From assembly GCF_000018145.1 (NCBI RefSeq), contig NC_009952.1, positions 1,984,001-2,048,000 on the forward strand: a stretch of DNA of 64,000 nt. Reading direction: 5' to 3'. Positions 15,855 through 23,823 of this stretch are shown here, piece after piece. Origin of the DNA: Dinoroseobacter shibae DFL 12 = DSM 16493. Its GTDB lineage: Bacteria; Pseudomonadota; Alphaproteobacteria; Rhodobacterales; Rhodobacteraceae. The position numbers and the translations under genes were made by a program. Below the pieces are notes generated by a model, which saw only the letters and a program-made list of their open reading frames with translations, had not been told where the DNA came from and did no database searches. Each line of letters begins with the position of its first letter. Position 1 is the stretch's first letter.

Positions 15855-16031
15855 CACTCAAGAAGAGCTCTGCGTCGGCATCGGGGAAGAATCGAGGCAG
15901 CAAGGGTTCATATCGTCATACGACATGTTGTGCACGCTTCATGGATGCGTCATATTGGTAGTGCTACGGGTGACACGTCGTGCGAAGCGCTTTCGTTACG
16001 CGTCAGAGAAATAACTAAAAACGAGGATAGA
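15855..16031. other. Gap upstream of methyltransferase cassette
   Basis: A 177-base gap between the phage-type module and the AT-richer cassette. It presumably holds the cassette promoter. An upstream GTG at 15930 is in frame with the methyltransferase but lacks a ribosome-binding site. No palindromic controller box was seen. Confidence 0.35.
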
Positions 16032-17378
16032 ATGACGCTGTCTAGCATCGACCCACAATCGGATGCTGCCCCTCTGGCAGAGGACCTATATCGTCATTAC
16101 CGTGAGCTTGAGCGGACTATCCGGGTAAACGAGCAGTCAACGCGAACGACCTACCGGTCACCAGTAAATTTTATTGAGTCGATGCAAATGCCTAGACATC
16201 GATGGTTCCCCTATAAAGAAGGGTTTTCCCCTTCTTTCGTAAAAGAATTCCTCTCAGCAAGTGTCAAAATCGAAGATGGTTTGATTTTGGACCCGTTTTC
16301 GGGTTCTGGCACTACTCCTCTGGTGGCGGGAGAACTCAGACTGCGTGGGCTCGGGTTCGATGTCAGTCCATTGACTAGCTTCGTTGCGAAAACAAAAGCT
16401 GTGGTCATGAGTGCTGCTGAGCTGCGCTCTTTGAGAGACGTTATCTTCGATTTTGACAAATCTCCGCTTAGGAGCCGCGCGCCGGAACCAAACAATGCCA
16501 CTGTGCAACGCTACTTCGAGACTGAGGTTTTGGAGGCACTTCTGAGGAGCAAAGCATTCTTTCAAGAAATAGACTGCCCAAAGATCAACGCACTTTTTAA
16601 GTTGGCGTTCCTTTCTGCCATTGAGCCGTTTTCAACCCATCGTAAGGCAGGGAATGGTGTAAAGAAGAAAACTAGGTATTCTTGGCCCGTGTCGGATGCG
16701 GACTGCATGTCTGCTGTGAAGCGTTTCATGATTCAGAAATTGGAAATGTTCGCAGCGGATATTGAGCATACGCCCGAATTTATCCCCCCAGAATTTCGCC
16801 AAGAATCTTGCTTAGGCGATGCTCTATCTGCCGAAGTTGAAGACGTAAGCGCTGTTTTAACGTCACCGCCGTATGCTAATTGCTTTGATTACAGCAAGAT
16901 TTACATGTCGGAGCTTTGGCTGGGTGATTTCTTCAAGTCCAAGACGGACCAACAGGCGTTTAGACAAGCCTCCGTTCGGTCTCACGTGCATGCTACGTGG
17001 GCTGATAGGTACAATGAGTTTGGAATTCCTATCGTCGATGATGTTATTCGACGACACATCGAACAGCAAGACCTCTGGTCGCCAAGAATTGGGAGCATGC
17101 TGTCGGGTTATTTTGCTGATCTAGGAAATCTTCTGGATAACCTGAGAGGCAGAGTAAGAAGTGGTGGTCGACTTGGATTTGTTGTTGGGAATTCTTTCTA
17201 CGGAGGTGTTGCGGTCGCTACGGACCTTCTGCTAGCTGACCTAGGCAGGCAGAGCGGCTATGAAGTGGATGAAGTTCGAGTTTATCGGGGGGTAATTCCT
17301 TCCTCGCAGCAGTACCAGAAACTAGGAAACAACAGGAAGTACATGCGGGAAAGCATGGTTGTTCTTCGGAGGCCATAG
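16032..17378 (+). CDS. DNA methyltransferase 1 (N4/N6 amino-type)
   Basis: A 448-aa SAM-dependent DNA methylase. Motif I is DPFSGSGTT at residues 87-95 and the catalytic motif IV is TSPPY at 277-281. The roughly 180 residues between them probably carry target recognition. HRWFPYKEGFS just before motif I resembles motif X. The ATG at 16032 follows GAGG and begins an open, well-formed N-terminus. Codon use is AT-richer than the core genome and most island genes. The stop abuts the next methyltransferase start (17379). TSPPY allows either N4-cytosine or N6-adenine methylation. With its partners it probably protects DNA from the DUF3883 protein. Confidence 0.85.
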   Translation: MTLSSIDPQSDAAPLAEDLYRHYRELERTIRVNEQSTRTTYRSPVNFIESMQMPRHRWFPYKEGFSPSFVKEFLSASVKIEDGLILDPFSGSGTTPLVAGELRLRGLGFDVSPLTSFVAKTKAVVMSAAELRSLRDVIFDFDKSPLRSRAPEPNNATVQRYFETEVLEALLRSKAFFQEIDCPKINALFKLAFLSAIEPFSTHRKAGNGVKKKTRYSWPVSDADCMSAVKRFMIQKLEMFAADIEHTPEFIPPEFRQESCLGDALSAEVEDVSAVLTSPPYANCFDYSKIYMSELWLGDFFKSKTDQQAFRQASVRSHVHATWADRYNEFGIPIVDDVIRRHIEQQDLWSPRIGSMLSGYFADLGNLLDNLRGRVRSGGRLGFVVGNSFYGGVAVATDLLLADLGRQSGYEVDEVRVYRGVIPSSQQYQKLGNNRKYMRESMVVLRRP

Positions 17379-18620
17379 ATGGAGACTGCATCAACCTTGA
17401 CAGAATTGCAGTGGGGCGCGGAGATCCAGTTCCCGAACAGTCGAGCTCTGATAAGGACGCCTCACTTCGTGGGAGGGCGATACCCTTGTAGGAGTGTCGC
17501 TTATGTCCCGCGGATGATCCTCGAAGATCATTCGTTAACTTCAAACAGTTTAAGTGTGTTGGATCCATTCATGGGATCGGGCACGACTGCAATTGAAGCT
17601 GTCCGCTATGCGAATTCTGTGCACGGTGTGGAAGTGGACCCGTACGCCAGATTAATTGCTTCAGTCGCAACGCAGAAGTATTCTGAAGATGAGATTGGAA
17701 AAATTTCATTCCTGGTTTCCGAGATCGGGAGAGCGTTTGAACATCAATCCCTGTATGACGATTTGAAGCCTAGACTTGCAAACATCGAATACTGGTTTGG
17801 AGATGAAAACTTTTCCGATCTGTTGAAGTTGAAGTCTGCCATTTTTGAGCTTACGGATGAGGGGAAAGTACGCGAATTCCTTCTGGCTGCCTTTGGCGAT
17901 ATCATCAGAGCCTGTTCAAAAGCTGAAAGGCAGTCTTTAAAGCCATATATTTCGAAAAAGTATGAAAAGAAGCCTAAACGGGTTTTGGATGAGTTCCTCA
18001 GAATAGCTTCTAAGTATATTGATGCTGTATCGGAAAGCCAAAAGCATAAATCTGATGGAATCGTTTGGGAGGGTTTTGATGCAACTAATTTTGACGTTTC
18101 AACGTCGGTCGATCTAGCTATAACCTCACCTCCCTACATCAATGCCATGGATTATACGCGATGTATCAAACTCGAGAGCGCATGGATCGGAACCGCGGAT
18201 GACGATGCGATAAAGACAGTTCGCAATGCCCAGCTAGGTGAAAGGGTGCGCCGCAATCGAGAGGTACGGGAAGATTTCGTTTATTCGATCTCGCGGCAAC
18301 ACCTTGGAGAACTTGAAACGATTGATGAAGCTAGGTTCAAGACTGCGGTAGTTTTCTTCGATGATATGAGGAGAAATATGGAAGCCGTTTTCCGCGCGCT
18401 TAGGCCCGGAGGTTTCTACTATATCATCATCGGAAACAGTAGGATTCGAGGTGTAGACGTTCCAACTCATCAAGTAATCGCAGAGATTGCCGGTCAACTT
18501 GGTTACAAGTGGGACAAGTATTTCCTCTATCGCATCAGAGACCACCGCACTTCGATCCCCAGAGGGGATCGAGGGGGGAAAATCGAGTTTGAACATGCGC
18601 TTGGACTCATGAAGCCTTAA
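17379..18620 (+). CDS. DNA methyltransferase 2 (N4/N6 amino-type)
   Basis: A 413-aa second methylase with the same architecture: motif I DPFMGSGTT at residues 62-70, motif IV TSPPYINAMDY at 249-259, and a target-recognition-like region between. HFVGGRYPCRSV precedes motif I. It starts on the base after the first methylase's stop. The two are distant paralogues, not duplicates. Two methylases in one system suggest an asymmetric recognition site with one enzyme per strand, as in type IIS-like systems (inference). Same AT-rich composition as its neighbours. Confidence 0.85.
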   Translation: METASTLTELQWGAEIQFPNSRALIRTPHFVGGRYPCRSVAYVPRMILEDHSLTSNSLSVLDPFMGSGTTAIEAVRYANSVHGVEVDPYARLIASVATQKYSEDEIGKISFLVSEIGRAFEHQSLYDDLKPRLANIEYWFGDENFSDLLKLKSAIFELTDEGKVREFLLAAFGDIIRACSKAERQSLKPYISKKYEKKPKRVLDEFLRIASKYIDAVSESQKHKSDGIVWEGFDATNFDVSTSVDLAITSPPYINAMDYTRCIKLESAWIGTADDDAIKTVRNAQLGERVRRNREVREDFVYSISRQHLGELETIDEARFKTAVVFFDDMRRNMEAVFRALRPGGFYYIIIGNSRIRGVDVPTHQVIAEIAGQLGYKWDKYFLYRIRDHRTSIPRGDRGGKIEFEHALGLMKP

Positions 18621-18690
18621 CCGGTCGTTCCCTTGTCGACCATAGCGTGGCATCGTCTCTTGTAGATGATTCCACGCTGGCAAGGATACG

Positions 18691-20421
18691 ATGGCAGTTA
18701 ACTCGCAGTTCCTGTTTTTCTATATCGATGAACTTGTTAAACACCACTGGGTAGACTGGTTGGAAGGCCCGTTGGCCAAAGTGCCATCCGAAGAGCACAG
18801 AGGCGAGAGAGGATTCCAGCTGGCGGTCGGGGACACTGGAGCAGGTCCTCGAACTCGTGCTGGAGAAGCTTATCAACTCGGTATTCTCTCCGGTCGCATT
18901 GTTCGTCCTCGTATTGCGGGGGCGTCTTTCCCATCTGGTTGGCAGGCGGTGATTGAGGGTCGCGTTCCCTCCACTAAGCTTGGCTACTATTCCTATGTCA
19001 TCGGAAGGGCGCTTCGCGAGAATCCTTCTGATCCGAATCTTGATCGAGCACTAGACTGCCTCGCAAGTATTCTTATCCTACACATAGGCTTTCAATCTGA
19101 TGGTCGCTGGTTCAATACAGTACTGCTTTTCCAGTATGCCAATAATCAACTCTCAAGCTACTTGGGACGACAGCTGAACGATGATGAGGTCAGATATCTA
19201 GCTGCTGCGGTAATCAATACACTCGACAGTGAGGAGAATGATCTACTTTTGGATCGCTATGTTGCTGACCTACCAATAGAGAGCCTCCGCTTCGATTTGA
19301 ACGATGGAAAGTCTTTGCATTTTGACCTAAACGGACTTCCCGATATTGTTTCAGACAAGAAAGTAGGGATAAACGATTTTCAGAAAACTAAAGCAGCTCT
19401 CTTCTGGGCGGATCCTTCTCGCGGAATCTATATGCGCGCGGCGAGATCGCGAGGAATTCGCCTAATTCAAGAATTGATCAAAGTAGATCAGAGGCTTGCT
19501 CAATCAGGCGAGAGCAATTTACTCAACGAAGTTTTGGATTCCATTCAAAACAACGAAAATAATCCGGGCATTTTTTCGGTTGCAGAAGACGCATTTACAG
19601 ATTTTCCGGGTCTGCTGCGCGAATGGCAAGATCTTGAGGCCGAGCTTTTTGACGCAACCAACAAAGCCGTTGAAGCGGTCGACTTGGACACAGCGCCCCC
19701 GATCTGGCTAGCTTCGCAGCATGAGATACGTGGGTCGGTGCCAGCTGGGTCCGACGACGAAAGCGGAAGCGATGAAGTAGATGAGGTTGAGGCAGAAACT
19801 GCCGCAATTGAAGGCTCAACTACTGCTACTGACGAAGTTTCCATAGCTAGCGGTACTCAAGAAAAGAAACCAAGCAAGAAAATTGAATTGCCGACGAAAG
19901 AAGCTCTTCGAGAATTTATCGAGAGCGAGCTGGACGAAATTTCGGAAGCTCCCCCAGTGACTGCTGCACCTACAGAAGTCTCAGGAAAAAAAGGAAAGCC
20001 TCGAGCGACACAAACAGACTTTGCTGCGAAAGAAGCGCGAAACCGCAAGCTCGGTGAAGCAGGCGAGTACTTTGTATTCCAATATGAAGTTATGAAACTC
20101 ACCGCCGCGGGCAGAGTGGATCTGGCCAAGCGCGTCAAGTGGGTGTCAAAGGATATAGGCGATGGCCTTGGCTATGATATTCGATCTTTCGATCAAGATG
20201 GCAATGAGGTTTTTCTTGAGGTGAAGACAACGAATAGCGGAAGAGCAACACCATTTTTTGTATCTAACAACGAAGTTGCTGTTTCGGAAGAAAAAGGAGA
20301 CTCCTACCGTCTAGTAAGAGTGTTTAATTTTTCGAAGAAACCGAGGTTCTTTTCGTTAACAGGAAGCTTGTCCGAAGTGCTTCAGCTCGAAGCAACGTCA
20401 TATCGAGCTCGAGTGGTATAG
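18691..20421 (+). CDS. DUF3883 (NO VEIN C-terminal) PD-(D/E)XK-like protein, candidate restriction component
   Basis: A 576-aa protein. The C-terminal domain (about 450-576) starts RNRKLGEAGEYFVFQYE and has GDGLGYDIRSF (Asp496) and EVFLEVKTT (Glu510, Lys512), the PD-(D/E)XK-like pattern of DUF3883 and Mrr-type nuclease folds. Residues about 350-385 are a highly acidic, Ser-rich linker. The N-terminal 340 residues are mostly helical and unrecognised (WVDWLEGPLAKVP, PSGWQAVIEGRVPSTKLGYYS). AGGA precedes the ATG, 70 bases after methyltransferase 2. Context makes it the cutting or sensing subunit of a methylation-based defence system. Cleavage itself is inferred. Confidence 0.7.
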   Translation: MAVNSQFLFFYIDELVKHHWVDWLEGPLAKVPSEEHRGERGFQLAVGDTGAGPRTRAGEAYQLGILSGRIVRPRIAGASFPSGWQAVIEGRVPSTKLGYYSYVIGRALRENPSDPNLDRALDCLASILILHIGFQSDGRWFNTVLLFQYANNQLSSYLGRQLNDDEVRYLAAAVINTLDSEENDLLLDRYVADLPIESLRFDLNDGKSLHFDLNGLPDIVSDKKVGINDFQKTKAALFWADPSRGIYMRAARSRGIRLIQELIKVDQRLAQSGESNLLNEVLDSIQNNENNPGIFSVAEDAFTDFPGLLREWQDLEAELFDATNKAVEAVDLDTAPPIWLASQHEIRGSVPAGSDDESGSDEVDEVEAETAAIEGSTTATDEVSIASGTQEKKPSKKIELPTKEALREFIESELDEISEAPPVTAAPTEVSGKKGKPRATQTDFAAKEARNRKLGEAGEYFVFQYEVMKLTAAGRVDLAKRVKWVSKDIGDGLGYDIRSFDQDGNEVFLEVKTTNSGRATPFFVSNNEVAVSEEKGDSYRLVRVFNFSKKPRFFSLTGSLSEVLQLEATSYRARVV

Positions 20422-20479
20422 GCAATGCACTGGGCGAAGTTAAAAAACCAAGGTTTGACTGAATTTGAGAGCTAATGTG

Positions 20480-20827
20480 ATGACCCGACGAAAAACCCTT
20501 GTTGATCTAAAAGAGTATCCTACCGCGTTAGAAATGGCTCGGGCGTTTTACCGAGAGAAGGGCCACCTTCGACAAAGCAAGGAGTGCCGCGAGATTGCCG
20601 ATTTCTTGGGTATGTCGAATATTGCGGTATGGCACGCGTACTTGAGAGGGGACCTTGGTGTCCCGTCACCAAATCCCCAACGAGCTAAAGCTTGGGCGAC
20701 TGGCAATGTGTTCTATGAAACACCCGACCACCCTTGCAGGCGATGTGGGTCGATTCGTAGAAAGCCCGGAGACGACATCTGCTACGACTGCGAAGAGCGG
20801 TATAGGGCCGACCAGCGAAGAAAATGA
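20480..20827 (+). CDS. Small HTH plus zinc-ribbon protein
   Basis: A 115-aa product from ATG 20480 (an upstream TTG at 20465 is in frame). Residues about 30-65 form an HTH (ECREIADFLGMSNIAVWHAYLRG). The tail has a four-Cys zinc ribbon, CRRCGSIRRKPGDDICYDCEERYRA. It ends the defence cassette, 50 bases from the right-end arm repeats. It could be a transcriptional controller of the cassette or an excision factor. No family name is assigned. Confidence 0.55.
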   Translation: MTRRKTLVDLKEYPTALEMARAFYREKGHLRQSKECREIADFLGMSNIAVWHAYLRGDLGVPSPNPQRAKAWATGNVFYETPDHPCRRCGSIRRKPGDDICYDCEERYRADQRRK

Positions 20828-20855
20828 TAAATGAAGTCGTCCAAGGGCGCGATGT

Positions 20856-20876
20856 CGTTGCAAAATCGTTGCAAAA
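20856..20876. repeat. Right-end pair of CGTTGCAAAA arm sites
   Basis: Two direct copies at 20856-20865 and 20867-20876, the same 10-mer as the tandem pair at 5181-5200 and the inverted copy at 5122-5131. It lies 50 bases inside attR. This symmetric placement points to integrase arm binding. Confidence 0.6.
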
Positions 20877-20878
20877 GC

Positions 20879-20900
20879 AAAAACCGCCCCGGAGGGCGGC
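20879..20900 (-). terminator. Intrinsic terminator of tRNA-Asn, island-supplied
   Basis: On the minus strand CCGCCC-TCCG-GGGCGG is followed directly by TTTTTG. It lies about 33 bases past the tRNA 3' end. Because it is inside the island boundary, the island brings its own terminator for the rebuilt tRNA. Confidence 0.75.
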
Positions 20901-20925
20901 CTTGATACTCTCTTGTTGTAAAAGA

Positions 20926-20980
20926 GAGATTTGGCTCCGGCGGTAGGGATCGAACCTACGACCAATTGATTAACAGTCAA
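20926..20980. repeat. attR: 55-bp repeat inside tRNA-Asn
   Basis: Identical to 5000-5054. It supplies the 3' 49 bases of the intact tRNA-Asn plus six flanking bases; the match ends where the tRNA anticodon arm continues into chromosomal sequence. Confidence 0.92.
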
Positions 20981-21006
20981 CTGCTCTACCGCTGAGCTAC
21001 GCCGGA
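20932..21006 (-). tRNA. tRNA-Asn (anticodon GTT)
   Basis: A 75-base tRNA on the minus strand with encoded CCA. The acceptor stem TCCGGCG pairs perfectly with CGCCGGA. The D arm is GCTC...GAGC, the anticodon loop CTGTTAA with GTT, and the T arm GTAGG-TTCGATC-CCTAC. The 3' part is restored by the island's attR, so the gene stays functional after integration. Confidence 0.97.
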
Positions 21007-21075
21007 ACTGGCGTGCGATGTAGCAACTCGCTGCGAGGCTGTCCAGAGGGTGCAGGGAAAAACTGGCAACTATTT

Positions 21076-21981
21076 CTATACTGCACGGAACACGGTCTGC
21101 GATGTCAACGGGCCTTCGTGATCGGCCTCATTTCTTGATGCCATATCAATGAGATGCGCAAGGACGTTGCGCGCGGCGGCGGGCAGGAGGGGACGCGGGG
21201 TCTCGGTGTAGATCCGCGCCGCCAGCGCCGCGGCGGTGCCTGGCGCCTCGCCCAGGGCGGCACGGATCTGGGCGCTGCGCATCTGCCTGTGGGCGACCAG
21301 CTCGGCGATGCGAGCCCGCGGGTCGACAATCGGCGCACCGTGCCCGGCGTGGAAGGTCGCCTCCCTCCGCCGCGCAAGCAAGTCCAGCGACGCCATGAAG
21401 GCCGACAGATCGCCATCGGGCGGCGAGACCAGGGATGTCGACCAGCCCATCACGAGATCGCCGCAGAACAGCGCGTCCTGTTCGGGACAGGCGAAACTCA
21501 GGTGGTTGCCGAAATGTCCCGGCGTCCACAGCGCCTCCAGGGTCCAGTCGCCGCCGCCCACCCGGTCGCCATGGGCCATGCGGATGTCGGGCTCGAAGGC
21601 GTGGTCCACCCCTTCGCCGCCCTCCAATGCGCCGCCTTCTGCCAGCGCCGCCATGACCGGGCTGCGCCCCGCCGACGCATCGCCAAAGGCCAGCACCGGG
21701 GCCCCGCTGCGCGCGGCGAGTTCCCGGGCGCCGGGGCTGTGATCAAGATGGGCATGGGTGACAAACACATGGCTGACGACCTCTCCGGGATCGAGCAGCC
21801 CGAGGATCGTGTCGACCTGGTCGCCCCCGGCAGGCCCCGGGTCGATCACGGCCACGCGCCCGGTGCCCAGCACGAAGCTGTTCGTGCCCCAGTAGGTCAT
21901 GGGCGACGGGTTCTCGGCGATCACCCGCCGCAGGCCGGGCGCCAGCGTGGCGATGCGCGGCGGACGTGGCGGCAGGTTCAT
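21076..21981 (-). CDS. MBL-fold metallo-hydrolase (LACTB2-like)
   Basis: A 301-aa metallo-beta-lactamase-fold hydrolase. The metal motif is FVTHAHLDHSPGA, with further ligands in TPGHFGNH, FCGDLVMG and HAGHGAPI. The C-terminal 80 residues form the winged-helix-like tail (RQMRSAQIRAAL... LPAAARNVLAHL) seen in LACTB2-type hydrolases. The start ATG at 21981 follows AAGGGG on the minus strand. It is divergent from the histidine kinase gene, 45 bases away. The substrate is unknown. Confidence 0.85.
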   Translation of the reverse strand: MNLPPRPPRIATLAPGLRRVIAENPSPMTYWGTNSFVLGTGRVAVIDPGPAGGDQVDTILGLLDPGEVVSHVFVTHAHLDHSPGARELAARSGAPVLAFGDASAGRSPVMAALAEGGALEGGEGVDHAFEPDIRMAHGDRVGGGDWTLEALWTPGHFGNHLSFACPEQDALFCGDLVMGWSTSLVSPPDGDLSAFMASLDLLARRREATFHAGHGAPIVDPRARIAELVAHRQMRSAQIRAALGEAPGTAAALAARIYTETPRPLLPAAARNVLAHLIDMASRNEADHEGPLTSQTVFRAV

Positions 21982-22026
21982 CGCGTCCCCTTTCGCCCGG
22001 AGACGGCGCGGTCTAGGCTCTCGTCC

Positions 22027-23346
22027 ATGTTCCGTTGGCTCAAGAATTCTCTTCCCCGGCGTCTCTACGCGCGCGCCGCCCTGATCCTCATCCTGCCGAT
22101 TGTGACGATTCAATTGGTGGTGTCGATCACCTTTTTGCAGCGCCATTTCGAGGACGTGACCCGGCAGATGACGCGCTCGGTGGTGATCGAGGCGCGCCTG
22201 CTGCGCGAGACGATCGAAACCGAGGGCCTGCTGCGGGCGCAGCATCTGGCACGGGCGCTGCGGATTTCCCTGGCCCCGCTCGATGCGGCCCCGCCGGTGG
22301 AAAACCGGCGCCTGTTCTATGATGTCTCGGGCCGCACGGTGATCGAGGTTCTGCGCGGGGAGCTGGACGGGGTCGGTCTGCTGGATCTCGAGGATAACGA
22401 CCGGGCGCTGCGGTTCAGCCTGGACACCGAGGTCCTGCCGGTGATGATCGAGCTGGACCGGCGTCGCGTGTCGGCCTCCAACCCGCATCAGCTGCTGGTG
22501 CTGATGATCCTTGTCGGGGTGCTGATGACGGTGGTGGCCTATATCTTCCTGCGCAACCAGTTGCGGCCGATTGCCCGGCTTTCCAAGGCTGCAGAGGCCT
22601 TCGGCAAGGGGCGCGTGGTGCCCTACAAGCCCTCGGGCGCACTGGAGGTCCGCGCCGCGGGCCATGCCTTCCTCGAAATGCGCGCCCGGATCGAGCGTCA
22701 GATCGAACAGCGCACCATGATGCTGTCGGGGGTGAGCCACGATCTGCGCACGCCGCTGACCCGGATGCAGCTGGAACTGTCGATGCTGCCCCCCTCGCCC
22801 GAGGTCGCCGCGCTGGAACAGGACGTGCAGGACATGTCGCGGCTGCTGACCACGTTTCTGGATTTCGCCCGGGCCGATGCGCTGGAGGATGCGAGGCTGG
22901 TCAACCCGCTCGACCTGGTCGAGGGGATCGTGGATCAGTACAAACGCACGGGCGGCAAGGTCAGCTTCACGCGGCCGGCCCTGCCCGAAGGCGCCCCCGA
23001 GCCGCAGGTATCCCTGCGCCCAATGGCGCTGGAGCGCGCGCTCGACAACCTGGTCGGCAATGCCCTGCGCTACGGCACCCATGCGCAGGTCTCGGTGGAT
23101 CTCTTCCAGGCTGCGGTGCGGTTCTCGGTCGAGGATGACGGCCCGGGCATCCCGCCCGATCAGCGCGGCCAGGCGCTCAAACCCTTCGCGCGGCTCGATG
23201 CCGCCCGTAATCAGAACGCCGGGACCGGCGTCGGGCTCGGGCTGGCCATTGCCGCGGATGTCGCGCGCAGCCACGGGGGCGCGCTGCGGCTGGGTGTTTC
23301 GGACAAGCTCGGCGGTCTCAAGGCCGATCTTTTGATTGCACGGTAA
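22027..23346 (+). CDS. EnvZ-like sensor histidine kinase
   Basis: A 439-aa membrane kinase. TM1 is at about 15-37, followed by a 115-residue periplasmic sensor, TM2 at about 155-175 and a HAMP domain (LRPIARLSKAAEAFGKG). The H-box is SGVSHDLRTPLTRMQ with His238. The N-box is DNLVGNALRYG and the G1/G2 boxes DDGPGIP and GTGVGLGLAI. It autophosphorylates on His and passes phosphate to an OmpR-type regulator. No response regulator lies beside it; the MBL gene is divergent. Alphaproteobacterial EnvZ-type kinases often have the regulator elsewhere. Confidence 0.85.
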   Translation: MFRWLKNSLPRRLYARAALILILPIVTIQLVVSITFLQRHFEDVTRQMTRSVVIEARLLRETIETEGLLRAQHLARALRISLAPLDAAPPVENRRLFYDVSGRTVIEVLRGELDGVGLLDLEDNDRALRFSLDTEVLPVMIELDRRRVSASNPHQLLVLMILVGVLMTVVAYIFLRNQLRPIARLSKAAEAFGKGRVVPYKPSGALEVRAAGHAFLEMRARIERQIEQRTMMLSGVSHDLRTPLTRMQLELSMLPPSPEVAALEQDVQDMSRLLTTFLDFARADALEDARLVNPLDLVEGIVDQYKRTGGKVSFTRPALPEGAPEPQVSLRPMALERALDNLVGNALRYGTHAQVSVDLFQAAVRFSVEDDGPGIPPDQRGQALKPFARLDAARNQNAGTGVGLGLAIAADVARSHGGALRLGVSDKLGGLKADLLIAR

Positions 23347-23536
23347 AGCGCGCGTTGCGCGCGAAAACCTCTGCGATCTGCGCCCGCACCGCGCCGCCGG
23401 TCATGGTCCTGAGGTGGCGATAGGCGTCCGCCTTGGCGCGCCGTTCTGTGCCGCCGCATAACTCCGCACCCGCGTGGTAGTAGCCCAGGCGCGACAGGTT
23501 CCGCAGCGCGAATGCGAGTGTTCTGAGAAACCTCAT
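23318..23536 (-). CDS. Small conserved-looking protein, unknown function
   Basis: A 72-aa basic protein from ATG 23536 with a strong GGAGGGGG-type ribosome-binding site just upstream. The sequence starts MRFLRTLAFALRNLSRLGYYH and includes ELCGGTERRAKADAYRHLRTM. It has an amphipathic N-terminus and no signal peptide or TM. It overlaps the 3' end of the histidine kinase gene by 29 bases on the opposite strand. No family recognised. Confidence 0.5.
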   Translation of the reverse strand: MRFLRTLAFALRNLSRLGYYHAGAELCGGTERRAKADAYRHLRTMTGGAVRAQIAEVFARNARFTVQSKDRP

Positions 23537-23823
23537 TTCCCCCTCCATCTCGTCCACCTGCAGAATGGTAGGGCAGATTGTCGCAGATTCCATCCGAATT
23601 GCGCCGAACATCGGGCGTGCGCGCAGCCGGTGTCGCGCATTCTGGCGATCCGGCTGACGGTGGCGCGTGGGGACGCGTGCGACAGCTTCGGCAAGGATCT
23701 GGCCCGTTTCACAAGGCGTTATGCGGCAACCCCCCGGGACGGGCTGACGCCCGAAGACCGAAATCCTTGCGTCGGGCGCGCAGCTGCGCCTAATCTGCTC
23801 TTGGTTAACAAACTGTTTACAAG

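Larger units (their letters stand above)
5000..20980. mobile_element. Integrated genomic island in tRNA-Asn (phage-satellite-like)
   Basis: A 16-kb segment bounded by identical 55-bp direct repeats, each containing the 3' part of tRNA-Asn(GTT). A tyrosine integrase reads inward from the left end. The intact tRNA is rebuilt at the right end, on the minus strand. Cargo includes an AlpA-like HTH protein, a primase-helicase, small phage-type genes, small and large terminase genes, a two-methyltransferase/DUF3883 cassette and an IS3-family insertion. No capsid, portal or tail gene is visible, so it looks like a satellite, a plasmid-like phage relic or a decayed prophage. The amber codon in the primase and the IS in the terminase gene suggest it is decaying. 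Confidence 0.88.

Noticed and set aside
21982-23274. Long N-terminal extension of the MBL hydrolase frame
   Set aside because: It runs antisense through the histidine kinase gene; a clear start and ribosome-binding site exist at 21981.
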